A stretch of DNA of 32,158 nucleotides. It comes from an uncultured Bacteroidales bacterium. Its GTDB lineage: Bacteria; Bacteroidota; Bacteroidia; Bacteroidales; GWA2-32-17. Numbering within the stretch: position 1 is the stretch's first letter; each line of letters begins with the position of its first letter. Under the pieces are notes generated by a model. That model made no database searches. It was not told the DNA's origin and worked only from the letters and a program-made list of their open reading frames with translations. A program made the position numbers and the translations under genes. The stretch is taken from assembly GCA_937960415.1 (NCBI GenBank), contig CALGPK010000050.1:1-32158 (forward strand). Reading direction: 5' to 3'. Below are positions 17,351-25,183 of the stretch, one piece after another.

Positions 17351-19546
17351 ATGAAACATTCCATAAAAAGCCATTTTTTTGATTGGTTTAGTGGCCTTTT
17401 GCTGAGCTATTCGCAAGTATTTTTTTCGAAAAGCAAAATTTTCTCGTGGTTTATTTTAATTATCACCTTTACTTATCCTGAGTTAGGTATTTGTGGAATG
17501 ATAGCTTCTCTGTCGGCTCTTGTTTTTGCATCCATTATTGGACTTAACAATACCTACATTAGAAATGGCTATTATGCTTACAATGCTCTTTTGGTTGGTT
17601 TAGGCATTGGATACTACTATGAATTAAACTTGCCAGTGCTAGTGGTTATTGTTTTAGCAGGTTTTATTACTCTGTTATTACACTTATGGATAGAACAATG
17701 GCTATATAAGTATCGATTACCGGTTTTAAGTTTACCATTTGTAATAACTTTATGGTTTGTGATATTGTCAACCCGTGAACTGGCTTTTTTTGAACTTAGC
17801 GACCGTAATTTATTTGTGCTAAATAATATTTTTGCATTAGGTGGACAAAATTTATTATCTTTTTATACATGGTTTAACGATGAATTTTTGCCACCTCTAT
17901 TTAAATATTTCTTTACAGCACTGGGATCTATTTTCTTTCAAGATACAGCATTGGCTGGTTTTGTTATTTTTATAGGACTTATTGTTTTTTCACGTATAGC
18001 ATCGTTTTTGGCTATTTTGGGCTTTTTCTCTGCCTATTACTTTATGCACTTTATAGGCATTCAAAACGAACATATTGGTTTAATGTTTATCGGTTTTAAT
18101 TTTATTTTAACATCTATTGCGATTGGCGGTATTTTTATTATCCCAAACCTTTATTCGCATTTATGGATTCTTATTTTAACGCCAGTAAATGTTTTGTTAA
18201 CCATTTCGCTAAGCTCTATGCTCCAAAACTGGCAATTATCGATTTACTCACTCTCTTTCAACTTAATAATATTGATGTTTTTGACTTCTATTCGAAGTCG
18301 CTATAAAGGCAATCGCAAGCTCATCGAAACGTATTATCAAGAATATATGCCCGAAAAAAATTTGTACTCTTATCTGGCAAGCAAAGGAAAAGAAATTAAT
18401 TCAGGACCAGTCCTTCTTCTTCCTTTTTGGGGCGAATGGACAGTATGGCAAGGTTATAACGGAAATTATACACACAAAGATTTATATAGACATGCTTTGG
18501 ATTTTGTTATTACTTACCAGGGAAAAAACTATAAAGGAAATGGAGCTACATTAGATGATTATTACACGTATAACAAACTGGTCGTTTCGCCCGGGAGTGG
18601 TTGGGTTGTTCGTATAGTAGATGGCATAGAAGATAATCCTATTGGCGAGGTAAATTTGATACACAACTGGGGCAACAGCATCATTATCAAGCATAGCGAA
18701 TATGTTTACAGCCAGATGAGCCACTTAAAAGCAGGAAGTTTTAAAGTAAAAGAAGGCGACTATGTTCGAGTAGGTCAACCACTGGCACATGTTGGCAACA
18801 GCGGACGTTCGCCCGAACCACATTTGCACTTTCAGGTACAAGCATACCCTATGCTTGGCTCGCCTACAATCGAATACACTATATCGAGATATCTGCTGAT
18901 TGAAGGAAAAAACAAAAAACTACTTTATAAGACAGTACCCAGTGAACAAGATCATGTAGAAAACATTCAAATACAAAGCAATCTGGCCAAAGCATTGCAT
19001 TTTATACCGGGTACACAAATTGAAGTAACATTACACGAAAATATGCGAATTACAAAATATGACTGGGAAGTATTTACCGATAGTCTGAATCAGACATATA
19101 TTTATAGTAAAACAACTCATTCGTATGCATACATTTACAAAGATGACTTGATGTTTTACTTCAGATCTTTTCATGGTAAAAAAACAGACCCATTGTATTT
19201 ATTGTATTGTTCTTGTTATCATATAGAGTTTGCCGTTTTGCCAGAACAAAAATTTACACAACCCTATCCATTGCATTTAATTTTTCCCTTTTACAAAACA
19301 TTTTGGCAAGATGTTTTTGCCCCATTTTACAATATTTTAAAAGCTATTTATTCGATAAAGATTCTATCAAATAGTTATTCATCTAATTCCATTATTATTG
19401 AATCGAATATGCACAAAAAAATTTGGATTAAAGAATATCTTTTTGCAAAAGCAACTATAACTATTGTACAACAGAAAATTACTAAAATAGAATGGTACGA
19501 TAAAAATCAAAAAACAGTATATCTGACGTATAAAAATAAATATTAA
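17351..19546 (+). CDS. Urea transporter-like channel fused to M23 metallopeptidase domain
   Basis: A 731-residue inner-membrane protein. Residues 1-325 hold about ten hydrophobic segments with the urea-transporter look, including IRNGYYAYNALLVGLGIG, which matches the family GYNGxLVGxA region, and a second similar half. Residues 345-540 form an M23 (LytM-like) domain: WQGYNGNYTH (H375), RHALDF (H381, D384), QMSH (H458) and PHLHFQV (H491, H493), so the zinc site appears complete. About 190 further residues of unknown, strand-rich type follow. M23 enzymes cut peptidoglycan cross-bridges, so that part should face the periplasm. I recall urea transporter plus M23 as an existing domain pairing, with unknown purpose. 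Confidence 0.85.
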   Translation: MKHSIKSHFFDWFSGLLLSYSQVFFSKSKIFSWFILIITFTYPELGICGMIASLSALVFASIIGLNNTYIRNGYYAYNALLVGLGIGYYYELNLPVLVVIVLAGFITLLLHLWIEQWLYKYRLPVLSLPFVITLWFVILSTRELAFFELSDRNLFVLNNIFALGGQNLLSFYTWFNDEFLPPLFKYFFTALGSIFFQDTALAGFVIFIGLIVFSRIASFLAILGFFSAYYFMHFIGIQNEHIGLMFIGFNFILTSIAIGGIFIIPNLYSHLWILILTPVNVLLTISLSSMLQNWQLSIYSLSFNLIILMFLTSIRSRYKGNRKLIETYYQEYMPEKNLYSYLASKGKEINSGPVLLLPFWGEWTVWQGYNGNYTHKDLYRHALDFVITYQGKNYKGNGATLDDYYTYNKLVVSPGSGWVVRIVDGIEDNPIGEVNLIHNWGNSIIIKHSEYVYSQMSHLKAGSFKVKEGDYVRVGQPLAHVGNSGRSPEPHLHFQVQAYPMLGSPTIEYTISRYLLIEGKNKKLLYKTVPSEQDHVENIQIQSNLAKALHFIPGTQIEVTLHENMRITKYDWEVFTDSLNQTYIYSKTTHSYAYIYKDDLMFYFRSFHGKKTDPLYLLYCSCYHIEFAVLPEQKFTQPYPLHLIFPFYKTFWQDVFAPFYNILKAIYSIKILSNSYSSNSIIIESNMHKKIWIKEYLFAKATITIVQQKITKIEWYDKNQKTVYLTYKNKY

Positions 19547-19548
19547 AA

Positions 19549-19556
19549 AAGGAGGT
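19549..19556 (+). promoter_or_regulatory. Strong Shine-Dalgarno site before the TPR gene
   Basis: AAGGAGGT lies 4 nt before the ATG at 19561 and is a near-perfect anti-SD match. Bacteroidota rarely use SD pairing, and no other gene start in this window has one this strong. It fixes the start of the TPR gene. Confidence 0.6.
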
Positions 19557-19560
19557 CATT

Positions 19561-20172
19561 ATGAAAACTATCATTATTATTACTTTTATTTTGATATTCA
19601 ATATGTTACATTCTCAAACTATAACAGAAAAAATACAAAATAATTTTGCGACGAGTTATGTAAACGAGAAAAACGGAGATTATTCGCAAGCAATTAAACT
19701 AATGAAAGAAATTTACGACGAAAAATCATACGAAATTAATTTACGTCTTGGGTGGTTAACATACATTGCAGGTAACTACACCGAATCAGCTAGTTATTAC
19801 AGTAGAGCTATACAACTTCAACCATTGAGTGAGGAAGCCCGACTTGGATATATTCTTCCCTTATCGGCTATGGGAAATTGGGATGCTGTATTGCGCGAAT
19901 ACTTAAAAATACTCGAGAATAACCCATATCAAACTACTGTACTTTATCGTATAGGAAACTTATATTATGGTCGTAACGATTTCAACAAAGCTTATACATA
20001 CTTCGAAAAGTTAGTTAATTTGTACCCTTTTTCGTATGATGGTTTGTTGATGTTTGCGTGGACTAACTACAAGTTAGGTAAACTAAAAGAAGCTAAAGTT
20101 TTATTTCAAAAAGTATTACTTCTATCGCCCGATGATCCATCGGCCAAAGAAGGCCTTAGCTTAATTAAATAA
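19561..20172 (+). CDS. Exported TPR protein at the end of the PqqD/ATP-grasp operon
   Basis: A 203-residue protein with an N-terminal signal peptide (hydrophobic to about residue 17, ending LHS-Q). Four or five TPR units follow: near 34-65 (GDYSQAIKLMKEIY), 67-98 (GNYTESASYYSRAIQLQP), 101-132, 136-165 (NDFNKAYTYFEKLVNLYP) and 169-200 (KLKEAKVLFQKVLLLSPDD). It is presumably a periplasmic protein-binding scaffold. The gene lies 14 bp after the urea transporter/M23 gene, so a working partnership with that exported peptidase domain is plausible. It converges with ftsE across 13 bp. Confidence 0.85.
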   Translation: MKTIIIITFILIFNMLHSQTITEKIQNNFATSYVNEKNGDYSQAIKLMKEIYDEKSYEINLRLGWLTYIAGNYTESASYYSRAIQLQPLSEEARLGYILPLSAMGNWDAVLREYLKILENNPYQTTVLYRIGNLYYGRNDFNKAYTYFEKLVNLYPFSYDGLLMFAWTNYKLGKLKEAKVLFQKVLLLSPDDPSAKEGLSLIK

Positions 20173-20185
20173 TTATCTTGTCGGA

Positions 20186-20857
20186 TTATTCTATCAATTT
20201 TATATTTTTACTAGCACACAGGTACATTTTGTGCTTAAACTTTTCAACGATGCTATAATTGTGCGTAGCTATAATGACGGCTGTACCATCTGCAGCAATT
20301 GATTCGAGCAAACTAAACACTATCTCTGAGCTACTCGGGTCGAGATTGCCAGTAGGTTCATCGGCAAGGATAATTTCGGGGTGATTGAGCAAAGCACGTG
20401 CTATAACTATTCGTTGTTGCTCGCCACCGGAAAGCTCGTGAGGCATACGTTTTATTTTATCCAACATATTTACTTTTTGTAATACTTCTTCGATACGTGC
20501 ATTTATTTTATCTTTTTTCCAACCTGTTGCTTTTAAAACAAATTTAAGGTTGTTGTACACATCTCTATCGGTTAGCAACTGAAAATCTTGAAATACTACC
20601 CCTATTTTTCTTCGCAGATAAGGTATTTGTCTATTTTTAATTTGCAGTAAGTTATATCCGCATACTTCTGCTTTTTTACCTTCAATAGGCAAATCGGCAT
20701 AGATGGTTCTAAAAAAAGAGGATTTTCCACAACCTACTTCACCTAATAAATAAACAAACTCCCCTTTCTCCAGTGTAAAGTTAATATCATGTAAAATCAG
20801 TGTTTCTTGTTGATATACGGCTACACTTTCATAATGCAGAACCAATTGTTTGTTCAT
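20186..20857 (-). CDS. ftsE: Cell division ATP-binding protein FtsE
   Basis: An ABC ATPase that, with FtsX, controls peptidoglycan hydrolases at the division site. From the ATG at 20857 it has 223 residues. It shows Walker A GEVGCGKS (39-46), Q-loop VFQDFQLLTDR (Q90), signature LSGGEQQR (142-149), Walker B IILADE and the H-loop IATHN. The run YADLP, then LRRKIGVVFQDF, is characteristic of Bacteroidota FtsE. A TTG five codons upstream (20872) keeps the frame open, but ATG is preferred. No ftsX is in the window, so the pair is split here. A matching promoter lies just upstream. Confidence 0.9.
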   Translation of the reverse strand: MNKQLVLHYESVAVYQQETLILHDINFTLEKGEFVYLLGEVGCGKSSFFRTIYADLPIEGKKAEVCGYNLLQIKNRQIPYLRRKIGVVFQDFQLLTDRDVYNNLKFVLKATGWKKDKINARIEEVLQKVNMLDKIKRMPHELSGGEQQRIVIARALLNHPEIILADEPTGNLDPSSSEIVFSLLESIAADGTAVIIATHNYSIVEKFKHKMYLCASKNIKLIE

Positions 20858-20888
20858 GTTTATTGTATTCAATAACGTTGATAATTGG

Positions 20889-20920
20889 CAAAACTACAAA
20901 AAATAATTTTATTTTTCACA
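20889..20920 (-). promoter_or_regulatory. Candidate ftsE promoter
   Basis: On the minus strand TGTG (20917-20920) and TAGTTTTG (20889-20896) are 20 bp apart, fitting the Bacteroidota TTTG-N19-21-TAnnTTTG promoter with one mismatch. It supports ftsE being transcribed on its own, with the ATG at 20857 about 25 nt downstream of the start point. Confidence 0.5.
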
Positions 20921-21089
20921 TTTCATGCTATAGAATTATGAAACAATATTTTTTGCTCATAAGTTTGTATTTATGTTGAGCGTGACTTTTGGTAAGTCCT
21001 TAATACTACATTATTGTGTACGTTGCAAATTAATTACAATTAAGTTATTAAATCAAGTTATTTATTTGTAATGTTTTTAACAAAGTAAT

Positions 21090-21124
21090 TACTTAATATT
21101 CATCTTATTAGATGTGTTTAAGTA
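21090..21124. terminator. Imperfect hairpin downstream of the carboxylase operon
   Basis: TACTTAA (21090-21096) pairs with TTAAGTA (21118-21124), and inside it CATCT (21101-21105) pairs with AGATG (21110-21114). It begins 27 nt after the stop of the biotin carrier gene. No U-run follows on the minus strand, so termination or mRNA end protection is only a guess. The rest of the 20873-21151 gap holds only the ftsE promoter. Confidence 0.25.
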
Positions 21125-21151
21125 TTTCAGGAGGTTTATATTTTTTTTTTA

Positions 21152-21700
21152 CTATTGATCAATGTTCGATAATTCCATTATTAGTTGATCTTTACTAATT
21201 TGTTCCAGAGGCTTGACGTATATTTTTTTAACAATGCCTGTGATAGGTGCAGTAAACTCATTTTGCATTTTCATTGCTTCAAGATTAAAAAGAGGTTCAC
21301 CTTCGTTTATTAAATCTCCTTCCTGTACAAAAATATCAGTAATTTTACCTGGTATGGAAGATTGAATTAAAACATTCTTTTTATTTTGTGAGCTTTCTTC
21401 TAGCATTCGTTTCCTTAAATACGAGGCGATGGATTCAATAGAAAAGAAATATTCAACTCCATTGACCATAATAGTATATTTATTTTGATCGATAGATTTA
21501 ATTTCAGCAAAAAATCTTCGATTGTTCCATAAAAAACAAAATCCTTCTGGTTTAGATTCTAGAATAGTAATTTCTTTAATTTCATCATTTATCACAGGAA
21601 AAGAATCTTTGGGCAAATAAATTTTGTATTTTTTATTATCCCCCGATAAAGCTATAAAAAGCCTTGAAGAATCTCTTTTGTATATGTATTTTGTAGCCAT
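21152..21700 (-). CDS. Biotin carboxyl carrier subunit of acyl-CoA carboxylase
   Basis: A 182-residue carrier. The C-terminal 75 residues form a biotinyl domain with the classic E-A-M-K144-M; Lys144 is the predicted biotin site, within IPGKITDIFVQEGDLINEGE and later APITGIV. The N-terminal 95 residues are a strand-rich extension of the kind that holds carrier subunits to the complex. It starts one base after the biotin carboxylase stop, last in a carboxyltransferase, biotin carboxylase, carrier operon. Because the carrier is separate from the biotin carboxylase, the enzyme has three subunits rather than a fused alpha chain. Confidence 0.92.
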   Translation of the reverse strand: MATKYIYKRDSSRLFIALSGDNKKYKIYLPKDSFPVINDEIKEITILESKPEGFCFLWNNRRFFAEIKSIDQNKYTIMVNGVEYFFSIESIASYLRKRMLEESSQNKKNVLIQSSIPGKITDIFVQEGDLINEGEPLFNLEAMKMQNEFTAPITGIVKKIYVKPLEQISKDQLIMELSNIDQ

Positions 21701-21701
21701 A

Positions 21702-23198
21702 TTATCGCAATCTTTTATTTAATACCCATAAATTTAAATTATCTTGTTGTATATCTGGTTTTTCGCCAGCAATAGGCAAATACTCCATAGCATAAGCTAT
21801 GGTAGCAGTTAAAGCTGCTATGGTTTCCTCATCAGAATTTATAAGCATTTCGGGAGTAAAATATTGTTCAATCCATCGAGTTGTATAAGTTCCTTTTTGA
21901 AATTCTGGATGTTGTAGTACCGTTTTAAAAAAAGGAATTAGCGTTTTTATTCCTGATATACGACTTTCGTTAAGTATCTTTAACATAGATTGTATGGCTG
22001 TATTGCGATGCTTTTCATGAACAATCAGTTTTACCAGCATGGAATCGAAATTAGTTGACACATAAGTACCATCCTTTATACTAGTTTCTACACGCAGCCT
22101 TGGATGATATGGAAATCTTACCTTTTCAATAAAGCCTGTTTCAGGTGAAAAGCGATTTTGAGCATTTTCAGCATTAATGCGACATTCAATGGCAGTACCA
22201 TTTAAAGCAATATCTTTTTGCTTAAAAGGTAATTTTTCGTCGAGAGCAATTCTTATTTGCCATTCAACAAGATCAATTCCTGTGATTTCTTCGGTAACGG
22301 GATGTTCTACTTGCAATCGTGTATTCATTTCCATGAAATAGATATTTCTTTTTTCATCCATGATAAATTCTACCGTTCCTGTGGAATAATATCCAATATG
22401 TTGAGCTAATTTTACAGCCATCTTACACACAGAATTTCGCATTTTTTTGCTAAGTGCAGGTGAAGGAGCTTCTTCCAGTAGTTTTTGATGTTTGCGTTGT
22501 AATGAACATTCTCTATCCCACAAATGAATTACATTTCCATGCTTATCGCCAAGTACTTGTACTTCAATATGTTTAGGATTATTAATATATTTTTCTATGA
22601 ATAAATCGCCATTTCCAAAAGCATTAAAGGCTTCTTGAGAAGCCGAATTAAATAAACGTTCGAAATGTTCTGCTTTTTCAACAATTCTCATCCCTCTACC
22701 ACCTCCACCAGCAGAAGCTTTTAATAAAACAGGAAATCCTATTTTTTTGGCAATTTTTAGTGCTTTTTTTACATCACGAACCACATCTTCTGTACCCGGT
22801 ACCAGAGGCAAACCCGCTTTTCTAGCATATTCTTTAGCTACTGTTTTTAAGCCCATTTGAAAAATATGTTCTGGCAAAGGACCTATAAAAATGATACCAG
22901 CTTCGTTGCATTTTTTTGCAAATTCGTAATTTTCAGATAAAAATCCATAACCAGGATGTATCATTTCAACCCTATGTTTCAGGGCTAATTCTATAATTCG
23001 GTCTGCATCAAGAAAAATTACTTTATCTTCGTCGTTTTCATTTGCATCGATAATTTCGTCGGCATACTCCAGATAGAGGGCATTCTTATCTCGATTGGAA
23101 CGTATAACGATAGCAACATGTTCTAGTTTTTTTATAGTTCTTATAATGCGTGATGCAATCTCACCACGATTAGCAATTAAAATACGTTTTCCTTTCAT
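21702..23198 (-). CDS. accC: Biotin carboxylase subunit of acyl-CoA carboxylase
   Basis: Uses ATP and bicarbonate to carboxylate the biotin on the carrier subunit. The 498-residue ATP-grasp protein starts KRILIANRGEIASRIIR. It has the glycine loop GGGGRGM (164-170), DRECSLQRKHQK (K239 equals E. coli K238) and the catalytic MEMNTRLQVEHPVTE region (R294 and E298 equal E. coli R292 and E296). It is slightly longer than E. coli AccC (449), with the extra length at the C-terminus. The start lies 2 bases after the carboxyltransferase stop and the stop 1 base before the carrier ATG. It may also serve other carboxylases. Confidence 0.93.
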   Translation of the reverse strand: MKGKRILIANRGEIASRIIRTIKKLEHVAIVIRSNRDKNALYLEYADEIIDANENDEDKVIFLDADRIIELALKHRVEMIHPGYGFLSENYEFAKKCNEAGIIFIGPLPEHIFQMGLKTVAKEYARKAGLPLVPGTEDVVRDVKKALKIAKKIGFPVLLKASAGGGGRGMRIVEKAEHFERLFNSASQEAFNAFGNGDLFIEKYINNPKHIEVQVLGDKHGNVIHLWDRECSLQRKHQKLLEEAPSPALSKKMRNSVCKMAVKLAQHIGYYSTGTVEFIMDEKRNIYFMEMNTRLQVEHPVTEEITGIDLVEWQIRIALDEKLPFKQKDIALNGTAIECRINAENAQNRFSPETGFIEKVRFPYHPRLRVETSIKDGTYVSTNFDSMLVKLIVHEKHRNTAIQSMLKILNESRISGIKTLIPFFKTVLQHPEFQKGTYTTRWIEQYFTPEMLINSDEETIAALTATIAYAMEYLPIAGEKPDIQQDNLNLWVLNKRLR

Positions 23199-23200
23199 AG

Positions 23201-24736
23201 TTATAGAGGGATATTACCATGTTTTCGTTTGGGCAAACTAATATGTTTATTATTCAATATTTCAAAAGCAGTAATAAGAATAGATCTGGTTTTAGATGGG
23301 ACAATGACTTCATCAATTAAACCCAACGATTCGCCGAGAAAAGGAATGGCAATTTCAGTTTTATACTTTTCAATTAACTTCTTTTTAACTTGTTCGGGAT
23401 TGTCAGATGATTCTATTTCTTTTTTGTGAATAATTTTTACTGCTCCTTCAGGTCCCATTACTGCTATTTCGGCTGTAGGCCATGCAAAATTAAAATCGCC
23501 ACCTGTATTTTTACTACTCATAACAACATAAGCACCACCGTATGCTTTACGAAGAATAACGGTTACTTTGGGAACAGTTGCTTCGCAAAAAGCATAGAGC
23601 AATTTTGCTCCTTCGCGAATAACACCATTATATTCCTGATCTATTCCGGGCAAAAAACCGGGCACATCTTCCAGAACAAGTAACGGAATATTAAAGGAAT
23701 CGCAAAATCGCACAAAACGTGCTCCCTTATGACTGGCTTTTATATCAAGGACACCCGCCATCACTTTAGGTTGATTGGCTACTATGCCAATGGTTTTACC
23801 GTTTAATCGAGCAAAACCTACTACTAAGTTTGAGGCATAATTTGGTTGAATTTCGAAAAAACTATCTTTATCAGCAATGATATTAATTATGTCTTTTACG
23901 TCGTAACTTTTATTTGAGTCTTCGGGGATTATCTTATCTAAAAACTCTTGACGAGCTTCGTAGTATTCAATACTTTTAGATATAGGTGAAGGTTCGAAAT
24001 TGTTGGAAGGCAAATAAGTAAGAAGCTTTCGTACACCTAATAAGGCATGTTCCTCGTCATCATACAAAAAATGAGCAACACCACTTTTCAATGTATGTAT
24101 TATACCTCCGCCTAATTCTTCCTTAGAAATATCTTCATTAAGAACTTCTTTAATAACTTCTGGACCTGTTAGAAACATATAACTAGTTTTGTCAACCATA
24201 AAAATAAAATCCGTAAGCGCCGGCGAATATACTGCACCACCGGCAGCAGGTCCTAAAATAACCGATATTTGTGGAATTATCCCCGAAGAACGTACATTAT
24301 TACGAAAGATACGTGCATAAGCTGCAAGGCTTCTAATTCCTTCTTGAATACGAGCTCCACCCGAATCTATGAGTCCAATAATAGGTGAACCTAGTTGTAA
24401 AGCCATTTCTTGAATGTAAGCTATTTTTCTTCCATGAGCTTCACCAAGTGAGCCACCTAATACCGTAAAATCTTGAGCGTATGCAAATACACTTCGACCA
24501 TGAATAAGCCCTCTACCTATAATCACACCATCACCATATTGTTGAGACTTTTTTTTAGCTTCCTCTAAAATTGGTTCTACAAAAGCACCTATTTCAAAAA
24601 AACTTCCTTCGTCAAAAAGGATATGAAGTCGTTCTCGTGCCGTTAATTTCCCTTTAAGATGTTGTTTCTGAATGGCTTCTTGTTCTTTGATTTCTAAAGC
24701 CTCTAAACGATGATATAATTCATTTAAAAAGTTCAT
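23201..24736 (-). CDS. Acyl-CoA carboxylase carboxyltransferase (PccB-like beta subunit)
   Basis: Transfers the carboxyl group from carboxybiotin to an acyl-CoA. The 511-residue crotonase-fold protein has both halves: N-terminal LTARERLHILFDEGSF, GGSLGEAHGRK and DSGGARIQEGI; C-terminal GYGGAY-type RKAYGGAYVVMSSK and FAWPTAEIAVMGPEGAV. Overall it is like propionyl-CoA carboxylase beta. The residue that sets chain-length choice in Streptomyces enzymes (Asp422 in PccB, Ile420 in AccB) is Val404 here, which leans toward the acetyl-accepting type. It heads the operon, with a promoter box 15 bp upstream. Methylmalonyl-CoA decarboxylase alpha is a related alternative, but no membrane beta subunit is present. 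Confidence 0.92.
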   Translation of the reverse strand: MNFLNELYHRLEALEIKEQEAIQKQHLKGKLTARERLHILFDEGSFFEIGAFVEPILEEAKKKSQQYGDGVIIGRGLIHGRSVFAYAQDFTVLGGSLGEAHGRKIAYIQEMALQLGSPIIGLIDSGGARIQEGIRSLAAYARIFRNNVRSSGIIPQISVILGPAAGGAVYSPALTDFIFMVDKTSYMFLTGPEVIKEVLNEDISKEELGGGIIHTLKSGVAHFLYDDEEHALLGVRKLLTYLPSNNFEPSPISKSIEYYEARQEFLDKIIPEDSNKSYDVKDIINIIADKDSFFEIQPNYASNLVVGFARLNGKTIGIVANQPKVMAGVLDIKASHKGARFVRFCDSFNIPLLVLEDVPGFLPGIDQEYNGVIREGAKLLYAFCEATVPKVTVILRKAYGGAYVVMSSKNTGGDFNFAWPTAEIAVMGPEGAVKIIHKKEIESSDNPEQVKKKLIEKYKTEIAIPFLGESLGLIDEVIVPSKTRSILITAFEILNNKHISLPKRKHGNIPL

Positions 24737-25183
24737 CTTATCTTTTTTTGCAAATTTATTTTTTTTTTTTATTAATACTTATGACCTGAGTGAAATCGTA
24801 TCAACTCTATTCATCATTTATTTTATACAATAGAACACTTTTAGTAAAGCTATGCTATTTGATATTATCAGCGTCATAGTGTCTTATTTTCTTTTACTGC
24901 AAAAAGTAATGACGACGAAATTATCACTTCATAGCTTTTTATATCAATATATCGGACCATGAAATGGCTTAGTAACTCGCATCATTATATTTGTAAAAAT
25001 ATGTTGAAGCTTAATGCTTATCTGCTAAAAAGAACTAACATTAACTTTATACCAAAAATTACATCATAATCGATACTTGCTTAAATAATCAACATTCATT
25101 TGTTAATTAAAAACTATTGATGGTTTGTTTTATAAACAACATAAGCCATTAACTTAGCCTGTTAATATCAACATATCATTTAT
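24737..25183. other. 447-bp divergent spacer
   Basis: Separates the carboxylase operon from the TPR gene. It contains the carboxylase -7 box at 24751-24758 next to a long T-tract. A TATATTTG at 24986-24993 could serve the TPR gene but would give a 190-nt leader, with no clear -33 element. I see no coding frame, RNA gene or strong dyad in the rest. Confidence 0.5.
24751..24758 (-). promoter_or_regulatory. Candidate promoter -7 box of the acyl-CoA carboxylase operon
   Basis: On the minus strand this reads TAAATTTG (TAnnTTTG), 14 bp before the ATG. A pure A-tract fills the upstream spacer, and the -33 element is not recognisable. Confidence 0.4.

Noticed and set aside
14603-20172. The five-gene operon as a mobile or phage-derived island
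   Set aside because: No integrase, transposase, tRNA, flanking repeats or obvious composition shift was seen.
20858-20872. TTG start adding five residues to FtsE
   Set aside because: The ATG at 20857 is a better codon, leaves a normal leader after the predicted promoter and fits the usual FtsE N-terminus.
21129-21135. AGGAGGT on the plus strand
   Set aside because: It looks like a Shine-Dalgarno site, but the nearest ATG is too far away and opens only a few codons. It lies just beyond the stop of the minus-strand biotin carrier gene.
25001-25069. 22-codon frame in the leader of the large TPR gene
   Set aside because: It has no ribosome site, no recognisable peptide and no sign of an attenuator. 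Frames this short are expected by chance.
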